Below are positions 1-9,022 of a stretch of DNA of 64,000 nucleotides, one piece after another. The DNA lies in assembly GCA_963779095.1 (NCBI GenBank), contig CAVZWU010000001.1:186001-250000 (forward strand), given 5' to 3'. The notes below the pieces were generated by a model. It searched no databases. It worked only from the letters and a program-made list of their open reading frames with translations, and was not told the origin of the DNA. Both the position numbers and the translations under genes were made by a program. Source of the DNA: Roseiarcus sp963779095. GTDB taxonomy: Bacteria > Pseudomonadota > Alphaproteobacteria > Rhizobiales > Beijerinckiaceae. Each line of letters starts with the position of its first letter. The first letter of the stretch is position 1.

Positions 1-102
1 TGGCAAAAGCGCCGCAACACCCTGCACGCCAAAGCGGATTGGCAATTCACAACCGCCGACGCCCGCGTCAAGCTCGCAAGGCTATACCCTCAGTTCGTCT
101 GA
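1..102 (+). pseudogene. IS630-family transposase, C-terminal fragment (runs in from the left edge)
   Basis: Frame 1 reads 33 residues to a TGA at 100-102 and ends DWQFTTADARVKLARLYP, the typical C-terminal tail of IS630-family transposases (after the last acidic catalytic residue). The upstream part lies outside the window, so I cannot say whether the element is whole. It is a different copy from the IS630 at 8.9-11.3 kb, because the C-terminal sequences differ. The tail ends about 10 bp from the stop codon of the convergent livHM gene, so the element's right end probably lies at the TA at 110-111. Confidence 0.75.
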
Positions 103-111
103 CTCAGGCTA

Positions 112-1935
112 CTAGACGGTCCCAAGCAGGCCTTGCGGCCGAAAGCGAACGAGCAGCAGGAGCACGACGCCATAGATCAGAATGCGGTATTCGGCGGCGA
201 CGCGGAACAGCTCGGGGAGGCCCACGAGGACGACCGCGCCGACGATTGCGCCGAGCACGTTGCCCATCCCGCCCAGAATGACCATCGTCAGCGCGAGAAG
301 CGACAGCTGGGCGTCGAATGTCTGGTTGTTCAAATAGGAATAGAGATGCGCCGTGATCGCGCCGGCGACGCCGGCGGCGAAGCCGCCAAAAGCGAAGGCG
401 AGCGCCTTATAGCGATCGAGACTGACGCCATAGGATTGCGCGGCGATCTCGTCGTCCCGCACCGCGCGCAGCGTGCGGCCGAGATGAGAGCTCAGGAGCC
501 GAGTCTGCAGGAGGGCCACGATCAGGACCACCGAGAGGCAGGTCCAGTAAATCGCGCGATTGCTGTCGAGATCATGACCGAGGAAAGACAGGGGAGGGAT
601 GCCGGTCAGTCCCATCGCGCCGCCGGTCAGGCCCTCCCAGTTGAGGATGACGAGGCTCACGATCTCGCCGATCGCCAGCGTCGCGATCGCGATGTAATGG
701 CCGCGCAGGCGGAAGGCGGGAAAGACGAGCAGCGTGCCAAGCGCCGCTGTTATCAGTCCGGCCGCCGGCAGGGAGACGATCGCCGGCAAGCCGAGATCGA
801 GGGCTAGCAGCGCCGACGCATAGCCTCCGATCGCCAATAGCGCAGCCTGACCGAGCGAGATCTGCCCGGCGGTCCCGGCGATAAGCGTGAGACTGAGCGC
901 AAGCACGGCCGCGAGCCAGGCGTTGGTGAGGGTTTGCAGGAGATAAGGCGAGCTGCTCACAAGCGGCAGCGCGAAGGCGGCGATCGTGAGGCCCGCGACG
1001 GCCCAGCGCGGCAGGCGGACCGGCCGGCTCGGCGCGACGAAGGTCCCGACAAGCGGCTCGGCGCTGACCCCCGAGCCGGCGCCGAAGAGCCCGTTCGGCG
1101 CCCACAGGAGAAAGACGATCAGGAGAACGAAGGCGAACAGGTTTCGAAAGGTCGTGCCGAAAAGCGCGATGCCATAGCTTTCGGTGAGCCCGAGCAGGGC
1201 GCCGCCGAGGATTGCGCCCGGCACGTTGCCGACCCCGCCGATCACCTGGGCGACGATCCCCTTGAGCGTCGCCTGAAAGCTCATCGCCGGATCGATGTGG
1301 TTATAGTACATGCCCACGAGCAGTCCGCCGAGGCCACCAAGCGCCGAGGCGATGGCGAAGACGGCGCTGTTGACCGCGTTGACGTTCACCCCCATCTGCA
1401 GCGCCGCGTCGCGATCCTGGGCGGTGGCGCGCACGGCGAAGCCGAGCTTGGTGAAGCGAAGAAAGAGGTAGAGAAGCGCCGCGCTGACGATGCCGACGGC
1501 GGCGATGAGAAAATCCATCGGCCCGATCGAGACGCCGCCGATCGCGAGGCGCCAGTTCGGCAGATCGCTCGGAACGGCTCGCGGATCGGGCGAGCAGACG
1601 AGCTGCACGAGCTGATCGAGCACGAAGCTCAAGCCGATCGTCGTCAAAAGCGGCGCGATGCGGGCCTTGCCCTGCAACGGCCGCAGTGCGATGCGCTCGA
1701 TCGCCATCCCGAGAAGCCCGCAGGCGACGAACACGATCGCCATCGTGACCGGCAGGGGCGTGTGCAGAAAGGTGATCGCCGCCCACCCGACATAGGCCCC
1801 GATCGTATAGACGGAGCCATGCGCGAAATTGATCAGATTGGCCACGCCGAAGATGAGCGCAAGCCCGACCGCCAGCAGCGCGTAGATGTTGCCGATGACG
1901 AGACCGTTGACGGTATAGTCGATGAACGAGCTCAA
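112..1935 (-). CDS. Branched-chain amino-acid ABC transporter permease, fused LivH-LivM
   Basis: Two inner-membrane permease halves in one chain. The N-terminal ~290 residues are LivH-like (YTVNGLVIGNIYALLAVG, FGVANLINFAHGS). The C-terminal ~320 are LivM-like (GTAGQISLGQAALLAIGGYAS, ending VRFRPQGLLG). LivH and LivM are usually separate proteins of about 300 residues; fused versions are known. I choose the TTG at 1935 because LivH proteins begin just before this point. A TTG at 1998 would add 21 non-conserved residues, and neither has a clear ribosome binding site. The gene follows its binding-protein gene by about 90 bp. The ATPase genes livG and livF are not here. The C terminus stops directly after GLLG at the IS630 junction and may have lost a few residues. 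Confidence 0.9.
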   Translation of the reverse strand: MSSFIDYTVNGLVIGNIYALLAVGLALIFGVANLINFAHGSVYTIGAYVGWAAITFLHTPLPVTMAIVFVACGLLGMAIERIALRPLQGKARIAPLLTTIGLSFVLDQLVQLVCSPDPRAVPSDLPNWRLAIGGVSIGPMDFLIAAVGIVSAALLYLFLRFTKLGFAVRATAQDRDAALQMGVNVNAVNSAVFAIASALGGLGGLLVGMYYNHIDPAMSFQATLKGIVAQVIGGVGNVPGAILGGALLGLTESYGIALFGTTFRNLFAFVLLIVFLLWAPNGLFGAGSGVSAEPLVGTFVAPSRPVRLPRWAVAGLTIAAFALPLVSSSPYLLQTLTNAWLAAVLALSLTLIAGTAGQISLGQAALLAIGGYASALLALDLGLPAIVSLPAAGLITAALGTLLVFPAFRLRGHYIAIATLAIGEIVSLVILNWEGLTGGAMGLTGIPPLSFLGHDLDSNRAIYWTCLSVVLIVALLQTRLLSSHLGRTLRAVRDDEIAAQSYGVSLDRYKALAFAFGGFAAGVAGAITAHLYSYLNNQTFDAQLSLLALTMVILGGMGNVLGAIVGAVVLVGLPELFRVAAEYRILIYGVVLLLLVRFRPQGLLGTV

Positions 1936-2025
1936 GACTGAAGCCGGGGGTGCGCGAAAACAAAAAGCATCATCGCGGCGGAAGCCGCGACGATGCAAGG
2001 GGCTGCCGCAGAGTCGAAGGCGTTG

Positions 2026-3199
2026 TCAGGTCGCTGAAGGCTTCTTTCCGTCCCACAGCGTGAACTGGCCATTCTTGATCACGAGGTAGACCGCGCGAGC
2101 TCCCGCCACGCGTCGCGTCTGAGGGTCAAAGGTCGCCTTGCCGTAAATCACGCTGGCAACGTCCTTGATATGCGCGAGGCCATCGCGGATCGCCGTCCGG
2201 TCGATGCCGTACTCGTTCATGACGGCGGTGAGGAGAATGATCGTGTCATAGGCGACGGCGTTGAAGTCGTCTGGCTGCTCCTTGTATTTGGCTCGAAATT
2301 TCGTAACGAAGGTCTGGACCTCGGGCCGGCTCTCGCCGGGGAAGAAATTCGTTTCGTTGAACACGCCGTTGGCGGCGTCGCCGGCAAGCTCGATGAACTT
2401 CGGCGAGTAGATCGATCCCGAAGCGACGATCGGCGTCTTCAGGCCGACCGTCCGGATCTGCCGGGTGATGAGGGCGCCGTCGGCGTAATACGAGAGCAGG
2501 ACGATCGCGTCCGGCTTGGCGTCGCACACGCACCAGCGTCGAGCGGAAGTCCTCCTCGTCGGGCTGGTAGCCTTCCGACGCGACGACATCGACTCCATAG
2601 CCCTTGGCGGCCTGCGAGAAGATCTTCTGGCTCGCCCGGCCCCAGTCCGTGTTCAGATAAAGGACGGCCACTTTCTTGAAGCCGAGATCGGCGGCGTATT
2701 TCGCCAGCCGCGGCTGCTCGTCCGCCTGACTGACCGAATTGCTCCAGATGAAGTCGCCGCCCTTGGTGAAATTGGGGTGCGAATTGGTGAAGCCGAACTG
2801 CACGAGCCCGGCGCGCTGATAGATCGGCGAGGCCGCCATCGAAGCGGTGCTGGAAAAATCGCCGACCTCGACCACGATCTTCGGATCGCTGACAAATTTC
2901 TGGGCGATGGCGACGGTCTGACGCGGGTCGGCCTGACTGTCCTCGAAGACATATTGCAGAGGACGGCCCTTCACGCCGCCCTTGGCGTTGATCTCGTCGA
3001 GGGCGAGATCGAACCCCTTCTTCCACTGCGCGCCATATTGCGCGTTCGGACCCGTCAAGGGTCCGCTCACGCCGATCGTCACCGGCTCGCCCGACGCGGG
3101 CTGGGCAAGCGCGGCCGCTGCGCCGAGGGCCGCCACGCCGGTTGCAAGAATCGCCGACCGCAGAAGGCTGTCGAGCCTGAGCAAGTGAAGAAGAGACAC
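2026..3199 (-). CDS. Branched-chain amino-acid ABC transporter substrate-binding protein (one frameshift)
   Basis: Periplasmic binding protein of the LivJ/LivK type (Peripla_BP_6). A signal peptide (about residues 1-32, ending AAALAQ) is followed by VTIGVSGPLTGPNAQYG, EINAKGGVKGRPL and later YYADGALITRQIR and YDTIILLTAVMNEYG. The start is GTG at 3199, with a strong AGAGGTAGGA site just upstream. Near 2520-2530 the reading shifts by one base (one extra base). The conserved protein continues in the next frame to the stop at 2026, which suggests sequencing error. It delivers substrate to the fused permease downstream. The ligand could be an amino acid, amide or urea-like compound. Confidence 0.88.
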
Positions 3200-3768
3200 G
3201 TCCTACCTCTCAAGATCAAAGACGAGCTTGCGGATGGTCCATCAGCGCGTCGCCGCCATGTTCATGCTTTCAAGCGCCAAAGAACCGAAGACCGAAGAGC
3301 TTGAGAGCATTCATTCGCAAGGCCCCATCGAGCGTATGCCTCGACGGGCCCTGCGGCAAATGGAAGTCGCGCAAGCCAAATATCCCGGTGACGGCTCAAG
3401 TTGTGGGGCGACGATGGCCATATGCGATCACGTTCGCGAGCGTCAGTCAAGCACGTCTATAAAAATAGTATAATTGAAGCCGGCCGGACCGGACTTGGCC
3501 TGGCGGCGAGGATGGGTTTGGGAAGGCGTCGCACCCGGCGGCCCGGCGCACCGGGCGGCGAGCCGTCGCGCCTGCGCGGGTGCTTCATCGCTTCCGGACA
3601 CCACGCCTCAGTTTCGCCGCGGCGCTTGGCGATCAGCGCTGCGGCCCGGTTGCAAGGCTGGTCCACGGCCGTCCACGCGTCTCCAAGAACTTGCGCGCGG
3701 TCAGGGAACAAAATCCTCGTCCGAAGGTTTTTATCTATTGGTCTGCCCGCCGCTGAGTCTGGGTCCGA
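3200..3768. other. Divergent intergenic region between liv genes and the stress locus
   Basis: About 570 bases without a convincing gene. The open frames here lack family features and look like GC-rich shadows. The recognisable content is the phyR-side EcfG-type promoter at 3705-3729. The promoter of the liv operon should also lie here, but I cannot place it. Confidence 0.5.
3705..3729 (+). promoter_or_regulatory. EcfG-type promoter (GGAAC-N16-GGTT) upstream of phyR
   Basis: GGAAC at 3705-3709 and GGTT at 3726-3729 are separated by 16 bases. The known alphaproteobacterial EcfG consensus is GGAAC, 16-17 bases, CGTT; the single difference is G for C in the -10. The same GGTT variant recurs at 13248-13272 and 43380-43404. 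Transcription would begin near 3736 and cover the small ORF and phyR, giving the usual positive feedback on the anti-anti-sigma factor. Confidence 0.75.
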
Positions 3769-3885
3769 ATGGCGAACAATCCTTCTGAGGACCCCTTGCG
3801 GGAGATGCTCAGCCAAGCGAACGTGACGGGGCTGCAGTCGATTGCAGGCGTGCTCGATGCCAGCGCGATTTTGAACATCCCATGA
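3769..3885 (+). CDS. Possible 38-residue leader ORF upstream of phyR
   Basis: ATG at 3769 opens a 38-codon frame (MANNPSEDPLREMLSQ...) that ends with TGA at 3883-3885, 14 bases before the chosen phyR ATG, so translational coupling is possible. It starts about 40 bases after the EcfG-type promoter. It does not resemble NepR and I recognise no family. There is no strong ribosome binding site. It may be a leader peptide, an N-terminal piece of an unknown protein, or noise. Confidence 0.3.
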   Translation: MANNPSEDPLREMLSQANVTGLQSIAGVLDASAILNIP

Positions 3886-3899
3886 CGAGGAGGAACGAT

Positions 3900-4712
3900 A
3901 TGTCGATCTCAGACGCGGTTGCGCCGCATATCCCTTATTTGCGGCGGTTCGCGCGCGCGCTGAGCGGGACGCAGGCAGCGGGGGACGCTTATGTCGCAGC
4001 CACGCTCGAAGCGATTTTGGCGGACCCTGACTGTTTCGACACCGAGCTCGCGCCGAAGACTGCGCTCTACAAATTGTTCCTGCGCAGCTGGCGCAACGTG
4101 CCGCTCAACAGCGACGTCGATCACCGGACTTTCGGCGACGAAGCCGGCGCCAACAGGAATCTCGCCGCTATCTCTCTCGAGCCGCGCATCGCTTTCCTCT
4201 TGAGCGCGGTCGAGTCCTTCAGCCCGAAGGAGATCGGACAAACGCTCGATTGCTCGGAACGCGAGGCGGTCGAACTTATGGAGCGCGCCGGACAAGAGAT
4301 TTCCGATCAGATCCGCACGAGCGTGCTCATTATCGAGGATGAACCGCTCATCGCCCTGGACATACAGACCCTTGTCGAACAATTGGGCCATGACGTAACA
4401 ACAATCGCTCGCACCCATACAGAGGCCGTGCGCGGCGCGCTTAAGAGTCGCCCGGGACTTATCCTGGCCGACATTCAACTTGCGGACGGAAGCTCCGGGC
4501 TCGACGCGGTCAACGAAATCCTGGGACTTCAGGAACTCCCGGTCATTTTCATAACCGCCTTTCCCGAGCGCTTTTTGACGGGCCACGCTCCCGAGCCGGC
4601 GTTCCTCATCACCAAGCCCTTTAGCGCGGATTCGGTCAAGGCGGTGATCAGCCAAGCCTTGTTCTTCGATCGGAAGTCGCAAAAAGCCGTGGCCAAAGCA
4701 GCGGCCGGCTGA
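3900..4712 (+). CDS. phyR: General stress response anti-anti-sigma factor PhyR
   Basis: PhyR architecture: an N-terminal EcfG-like sigma domain without DNA-binding function (about residues 3-135, PYLRRFARALSGTQAAGD) and a C-terminal receiver domain (about 140-262, VLIIEDEPLIALDIQTLVEQLGHD). The phospho-acceptor is Asp191 in LILADIQLADG, with T in ITAF and K in TKPF. When phosphorylated, PhyR binds NepR and frees EcfG. The start ATG at 3900 has GAGGAGGA 7-8 bases upstream; an ATG at 3882 would add six residues. At 270 residues the length is normal. An EcfG-type promoter lies 170 bases upstream, and a sensor kinase follows by 191 bases. Confidence 0.96.
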   Translation: MSISDAVAPHIPYLRRFARALSGTQAAGDAYVAATLEAILADPDCFDTELAPKTALYKLFLRSWRNVPLNSDVDHRTFGDEAGANRNLAAISLEPRIAFLLSAVESFSPKEIGQTLDCSEREAVELMERAGQEISDQIRTSVLIIEDEPLIALDIQTLVEQLGHDVTTIARTHTEAVRGALKSRPGLILADIQLADGSSGLDAVNEILGLQELPVIFITAFPERFLTGHAPEPAFLITKPFSADSVKAVISQALFFDRKSQKAVAKAAAG

Positions 4713-4903
4713 GTCCGGCGTCCGAGCATGGCCGACAATCTCAGACCTAGGCTGAACCTTTGTTGCGGTTAAGCCTTTTCGACCGGCGCTGGGTTTCGGA
4801 GGAAGCGAATGTGCGCAAGGACCCGGCGCCCGAGGCCGGCGGACTGTTGTCTGCGCTTCGCCGGGGAGTTGTTCGAAAGATCCGGAGGGGAGGGACGGGG
4901 ATC

Positions 4904-6979
4904 GTGGTTAAGTCCCGTTCGCTGAACTGGTGTCTGGGCCTCTCGACGCTGGCGGCCGTCCTGCCTTTGGCGGCGTTCGCATTGATCATGGTTGGATGGA
5001 TCGCCCATAACGAACGCGAAGCGGAACGCAGGATGCTGGTCGGCGACGCTTATTCGTTGGCGAAAGCGGTCGGACGTGAAATCAACGCCGATTTCCTGCT
5101 GTCGGCCGCGCTCTCGCGTTCAGGGCCCTTACAGCACGGGGACTTGTCCGGCTTCGCGGAGCAGGCCCGGGGTATTCTCGCCGAAGCGCCCGGGGCGAGC
5201 CTGATCGTTTCGACTCCAGATGGCGATCCAGTGTTGACCATATCTCCATTGCCGTCGGATTCGCCTCTGCTTCGCAACCGGGCAGGCCTGGTCAGTCGAG
5301 CGATTCGAGCGGGCTCCTCCTTTCTCTCCGATGTCGACGCCAATCCCAATTTGCCCGCGCCGCACGCATCGATCGAAACTCCGGTCTTCATCGATGGCAA
5401 GCCGGCCTATGAAATCGCAATGATCCTTTCTCTTGGACAATTCAGCGATCTGTTGCAGCGTCAGGCCTTTCCCGCAGGCTGGCTATCGGGCATCGTCGAT
5501 CGCAAGGGCGCTTTTGTCGCCCGTGCGCCGAGCCAAGCCCCGGGGACACTGGCGAGCCCCGAGTTTCGCGAGGCGGCGCAGCGCCTGCCGGAATCGACCG
5601 TCACGCACACTTCGGTCAGCGGACAAAAGATCGTTTCGGCTTACGCGCCGGTGAGTGGCGGCTGGACGGTTGGCGTCGGCGCCAACCGAAACGCGCTGGG
5701 GATTGGCCCCAGCGCCTTTCTCCTCACATCGATTCTGGCCGCGCTCGCGATACTAGGCAGCCTCGTATTGTCCTATCTGAATAGCCGTGCGTTGACGCGG
5801 CAGGTGCGAGAGCTGGAAGCGAAGACGCGGAACGTTCTGACCGGCGCGCCGATCGGCACGACGCCAACCGGCGTTCGCGAGTTTGACAGCCTGTCGGACG
5901 CCTTGGCCAGAGCGTCGGAGCTTGTCGCCCTGCGAACCGAGCAACAACGGCGCGCCGAGCAGGAGATGCGAAGCCGCGAAGAGCATTTCAGGCTTCTGGC
6001 CGACAGCGTTCCTCAACTGGTTTGGACCGCAGGTCCCGACGGCCGCATCGAGTACATGAGCGCGCGCCGCGAAAGGTATGGAGCAACGGGCCGAGCGGAT
6101 TGGGAAGGGCTCATTCATCCCGATGATCGGCGAGCGACCGCGCAAGCGTGGATTCGCGCCAGCGAAACAGGCCTGCCCTATGAGATGGAGCATCGCCTGT
6201 TTGTGGTCGGCAAAGGATATGCCTGGCACCTGAGCCGCGCATCGCCGGTGCTGGACGCGCATGGGGCGGTCGTCAGGTGGTATGGCACGACCACCGACAT
6301 CGATGACCAAAAGCAGCGCGAGGAGAACATCCGTGACCTCATGGCGGAGCTCAATCACCGCTCGCGCAATCTGCTCGCTGTCGCCCAGGCCATCGCGCGC
6401 TGCGGGGTGGCGAACGCCACGACGATCAATCAGTTTCAGGCGCGATATTCGGAACGATTGCTTGGATTGGCCACAAGCCAGGATTTGCTGACCGATCGGA
6501 ATTGGCGCGGCGTGCCGCTGGACGCGCTGGTGCGGGCGCAAGCGGCGGCCGTTTGCGGTTCTCGGGAGAAGCGCCTGGCGGCCGAAGGGCCGATGATCCT
6601 GCTGAGCCCCCATGCGACGCAAACGCTCGGTCTTGCCTTGCATGAGCTAAGCGACAACGCCCTCAAGTACGGCGCGCTGTCGAACGATGAGGGCCATGTC
6701 TCGCTCGTCTGGCGGATCGACGAGAGCGGAGGTGAACCAAACCTCGAAATGACGTGGCGCGAACGCGGCGGACCTCCCGTGAAGGCGAACCGGATCTCCG
6801 GGTTCGGCGCCGTCGTGCTCGAGCGTCTCACCGCCTCGGGACTGAACGCTTCATCGAGATTGAGCTTCGAAGTTGCCGGCGTCACATGGCGACTGACCGC
6901 CCCGCTGAAAGAGATTGTGAAGACAGGAAGCAGCGACTTCCAGTCTCCGGCTCCGGCGGATCAGGTCCTATCCGACTGA
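4904..6979 (+). CDS. HWE-family sensor histidine kinase with extracytoplasmic sensor and PAS domain
   Basis: Membrane kinase with a first transmembrane helix at about residues 5-32, a ~230-residue extracytoplasmic region (Cache/CHASE-like), a second helix at about 266-290, and a coiled linker. A PAS domain starts near 360 (FRLLADSVPQLVWTAGPDG), followed by an HWE kinase core. The phospho-acceptor is the His near residue 485 in ELNHRSRNLLA; the N-box LHELSDNALKYGALS and TWRERGGPPV are typical of HWE kinases. I choose GTG at 4904 because AGGGGAGGGACGGG precedes it and the membrane helix follows at once; a TTG at 4760 would add 48 charged residues. Such kinases next to phyR usually phosphorylate PhyR. 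Confidence 0.92.
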   Translation: MVKSRSLNWCLGLSTLAAVLPLAAFALIMVGWIAHNEREAERRMLVGDAYSLAKAVGREINADFLLSAALSRSGPLQHGDLSGFAEQARGILAEAPGASLIVSTPDGDPVLTISPLPSDSPLLRNRAGLVSRAIRAGSSFLSDVDANPNLPAPHASIETPVFIDGKPAYEIAMILSLGQFSDLLQRQAFPAGWLSGIVDRKGAFVARAPSQAPGTLASPEFREAAQRLPESTVTHTSVSGQKIVSAYAPVSGGWTVGVGANRNALGIGPSAFLLTSILAALAILGSLVLSYLNSRALTRQVRELEAKTRNVLTGAPIGTTPTGVREFDSLSDALARASELVALRTEQQRRAEQEMRSREEHFRLLADSVPQLVWTAGPDGRIEYMSARRERYGATGRADWEGLIHPDDRRATAQAWIRASETGLPYEMEHRLFVVGKGYAWHLSRASPVLDAHGAVVRWYGTTTDIDDQKQREENIRDLMAELNHRSRNLLAVAQAIARCGVANATTINQFQARYSERLLGLATSQDLLTDRNWRGVPLDALVRAQAAAVCGSREKRLAAEGPMILLSPHATQTLGLALHELSDNALKYGALSNDEGHVSLVWRIDESGGEPNLEMTWRERGGPPVKANRISGFGAVVLERLTASGLNASSRLSFEVAGVTWRLTAPLKEIVKTGSSDFQSPAPADQVLSD

Positions 6980-6980
6980 T

Positions 6981-7005
6981 CGAACGGGGGTCGATCTGTC
7001 GGGTT
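6981..7005 (+). promoter_or_regulatory. Weak EcfG-like promoter (CGAAC-N16-GGTT) before nepR
   Basis: CGAAC at 6981-6985 and GGTT at 7002-7005 are spaced by 16 bases. Two positions depart from GGAAC/CGTT, so this could be chance. It lies right behind the kinase stop codon, with predicted initiation near 7012 and nepR at 7091. Confidence 0.35.
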
Positions 7006-7090
7006 GTACGCTTGTCTAACGCTCGTTTCTCGTGTGGAATGCGGCGTGCGTCTCACGGGACGGTTCGACGGCCGCTTGGAGATTTGTCAA

Positions 7091-7297
7091 ATGCCGGGGA
7101 AAACTCCGGGAAAACCGCGTAAGAGGACGAAGAGCGCGCCTGCCGCCAGCAGAGCGTCGCCGCGCGCGGCGTCCGCGCCGGCGGAGCGATACATCGCCGA
7201 TCAATTGAAGGCGGTCTATGACGCCGTGGCCGCCGAGCCCGTTCCTGATCGGCTTCTTGAGCTGCTCAATCGTCTGGACGCCGATGTGAAAAAGTAA
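7091..7297 (+). CDS. nepR: Anti-sigma factor NepR (copy 1)
   Basis: Small protein of 68 residues. The basic, Ala/Pro-rich N-terminal half is flexible. The second half carries the NepR signature IADQLKAVYDAVAAEPVPDR followed by LLELLNRLD, the two helices that clamp EcfG or, alternatively, the PhyR sigma-like domain. The ATG at 7091 starts the conserved basic tail. It lies between two sensor kinase genes (112 bp after the HWE kinase, 10 bp from the convergent next one) rather than beside ecfG. A second nepR-like gene sits beside ecfG at 14.3-14.5 kb. Confidence 0.93.
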   Translation: MPGKTPGKPRKRTKSAPAASRASPRAASAPAERYIADQLKAVYDAVAAEPVPDRLLELLNRLDADVKK

Positions 7298-7307
7298 CGT
7301 CGAGCCT

Positions 7308-8519
7308 CTACGTGGCGAGCGGCGCGATAAGAATGAACTCGGCGCCCGGGTGGCGCGGGGCAATCTCCAACGACGCGTTCAGTTGTTCCGCGAGAGAGCG
7401 GACCATGCGGGCCCCCAGGCCCTTTCCCCGGCGGCCAAATTCGAAACCTTCCGGTAGGCCGCCGCCTTCGTCGCGAACGGCGATGGAAAAGTTGTCGACG
7501 CTCGTCGTGGCCACCTTGACCCAGACGCGGCCCGCGCCATGGCCTTTATAGGCGTGCTTCGCCGCGTTCGATACGAGCTCATTGACGATTAGCGCGCATG
7601 AGATGGCGCGATCAGCCGAAATCACAATCCCAGGCTGAGCCTCAACATCAACCTCGCACTGCGCGAAGCTGGCGCGGAGGTCCTTGCAAATGGCTTCGAT
7701 GTATCTTCCGACATCGAAACGCTCGACGTCGGACGTTTGATACAATTGTTCGTGCACCCGAGCGATGGCCGCCACGCGAAGGTTCGCATCTTCCAGCTGG
7801 CGGGCGAAGGCGGGATCGGAATCTTCGCGAGCCTGGAGGCGAAGCATGCTCGCCACAAGCGCGAGGCTGTTCTTTACTCGGTGGTTCATCTCCCCGATTA
7901 GAAACTGGTGCCGCTCCAGCGCCGCCCTCAAATTGCGCTCGTGCCGCTCGCGCTCGATCGCCATTCCGAGAATATTGGCGGCGCCCTGCAGGAACGCGAG
8001 ATCATACTCGACGAACTCATCGCCTGATCGGCTGTCGACCTCCAACACGCCGAAGGGCCGGCCATCGCCCTGAAGAATGACGTTCATGGCGCGATGAACG
8101 CCGTGTCTGACAAGAAGCTCCGGCGTTTTGAAGCGCTCCTCGATCTCGAGATGATTGGAAATCACTGGTCTGCCCGTCTTCAACGCAAATCCGGCTGGCG
8201 AAGCGAGATCCGCGTCGATTTTGGCGACGCCGACAATTCCCGGCTCCCAACCGACCCCCTCGCGAACGAGAAATCGGTTTTCGCTCGGAAGGTATTCGAG
8301 CACCTTGCAAAGTTCGGTTCGAAGGCCCTCGGCGGTCAGCCGCGACGTCTCCGCGAGAAGCTGTTCGAACCCGGGTCCCTGCAGGGCGCCGACGCCGAGC
8401 TCGGCCAGAATTTCTTGCTGGCGAATGCGCTGGTGCAAGGCGCGCAGAGTTGGATCCGAGACCTCGCTTGCGGATTTGGGTTCAACGACCGGCGGACCCG
8501 GCTTATCGGACAACGGCAT
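7308..8519 (-). CDS. Cytoplasmic sensor histidine kinase, GAF + HisKA_2 + HATPase
   Basis: Soluble kinase of 403 residues. A GAF domain spans about residues 45-190 (LLAETSRLTAEGLRTELCKV, PFGVLEVDSRSGDEF). A HisKA_2 dimerisation domain has the phospho-His in FLIGEMNHRVKNSLALVASM. The ATPase domain has N-box NELVSNAAKHAYKG and the glycine motifs DEGGGLPEG and GKGLGARM. There are no membrane helices. The ATG at 8519 starts the part that matches the family; an upstream extension in the same frame overlaps csbD antisense and is not credible. Being convergent with nepR and within the phyR locus, it is a likely phosphodonor of PhyR or of the single-domain receiver at 13.4 kb. Confidence 0.9.
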   Translation of the reverse strand: MPLSDKPGPPVVEPKSASEVSDPTLRALHQRIRQQEILAELGVGALQGPGFEQLLAETSRLTAEGLRTELCKVLEYLPSENRFLVREGVGWEPGIVGVAKIDADLASPAGFALKTGRPVISNHLEIEERFKTPELLVRHGVHRAMNVILQGDGRPFGVLEVDSRSGDEFVEYDLAFLQGAANILGMAIERERHERNLRAALERHQFLIGEMNHRVKNSLALVASMLRLQAREDSDPAFARQLEDANLRVAAIARVHEQLYQTSDVERFDVGRYIEAICKDLRASFAQCEVDVEAQPGIVISADRAISCALIVNELVSNAAKHAYKGHGAGRVWVKVATTSVDNFSIAVRDEGGGLPEGFEFGRRGKGLGARMVRSLAEQLNASLEIAPRHPGAEFILIAPLAT

Positions 8520-8611
8520 CAGATCGGCTTTGGCGCATGCTATCTCCCTGGCGACGCCTATCCGCGCCCGCGCGTCACACTTTACGACGCCGAAGGCGGC
8601 TCCGCCAGTCC

Positions 8612-8636
8612 GGAACAGAACGCTCCGCCAGCCGTT
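8612..8636 (+). promoter_or_regulatory. EcfG promoter (GGAAC-N16-CGTT) of csbD
   Basis: GGAAC at 8612-8616 and CGTT at 8633-8636 with exactly 16 bases between: a full match to the EcfG consensus. Initiation is expected near 8643, about 20 bases before the csbD start codon. Confidence 0.85.
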
Positions 8637-8661
8637 TATCCATCCCATGAAGGAGGTCACC

Positions 8662-8868
8662 ATGGACTGGAACCGAGTTGAAGGAAATTGGAAGCAAATG
8701 AAGGGCGCGGTGAAGCAGCAGTGGGGAAAGCTGACCGATGACGACCTCACCCAGATCAATGGGAGCCAGGAAAGGCTCGAAGGGATAATTCAGGAGCGAT
8801 ACGGAATCGCCAAGGATGAAAGCCGCAAGCAAATCGATTCCTGGTATCGAAGCCAGGGCTTGGGATAG
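8662..8868 (+). CDS. CsbD family stress protein
   Basis: Protein of 68 residues matching CsbD throughout: MDWNRVEGNWKQMKGAVKQQ, WGKLTDDDL, INGSQERLEGIIQERYGI. CsbD proteins are small, soluble, four-helix proteins induced by general stress in many bacteria; their molecular role is not settled. The start has a perfect AAGGAGGT site at 8650-8657. A consensus EcfG promoter precedes it and a strong hairpin follows, so it is a monocistronic stress gene. The interrupted IS630 begins 62 bases after the stop. Confidence 0.95.
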   Translation: MDWNRVEGNWKQMKGAVKQQWGKLTDDDLTQINGSQERLEGIIQERYGIAKDESRKQIDSWYRSQGLG

Positions 8869-8883
8869 GCGGCGCAATTGATT

Positions 8884-8913
8884 GGTGCGGGCCCTCAGTC
8901 GGGGGCCCGCACC
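8884..8913 (+). terminator. Terminator-like hairpin after csbD
   Basis: An 11-bp perfect stem, GGTGCGGGCCC pairing with GGGCCCGCACC, around an 8-base loop. It starts 16 bases after the csbD stop. No T-run follows, so termination efficiency is uncertain. Confidence 0.6.
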
Positions 8914-9022
8914 CCACGCGCCGATTCCCTAGAGCGTTTGGATTTTGGCTTGAATCGTGATGGGGATTCCCGAATCGCCGAAGTTCTGATTCAACCTGCG
9001 GGCTGGGCGGAGGCCAGCAGGG

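Noticed and set aside
133..1941. Long plus-strand frames opposite the liv permease gene
   Set aside because: Charged, low-complexity antisense shadows of a membrane-protein gene with no recognisable domain.
3769..3885. The small ORF before phyR as a third nepR
   Set aside because: It lacks the NepR helices (no PDR/PDK followed by LLxLLxxL), so position alone does not support the name.
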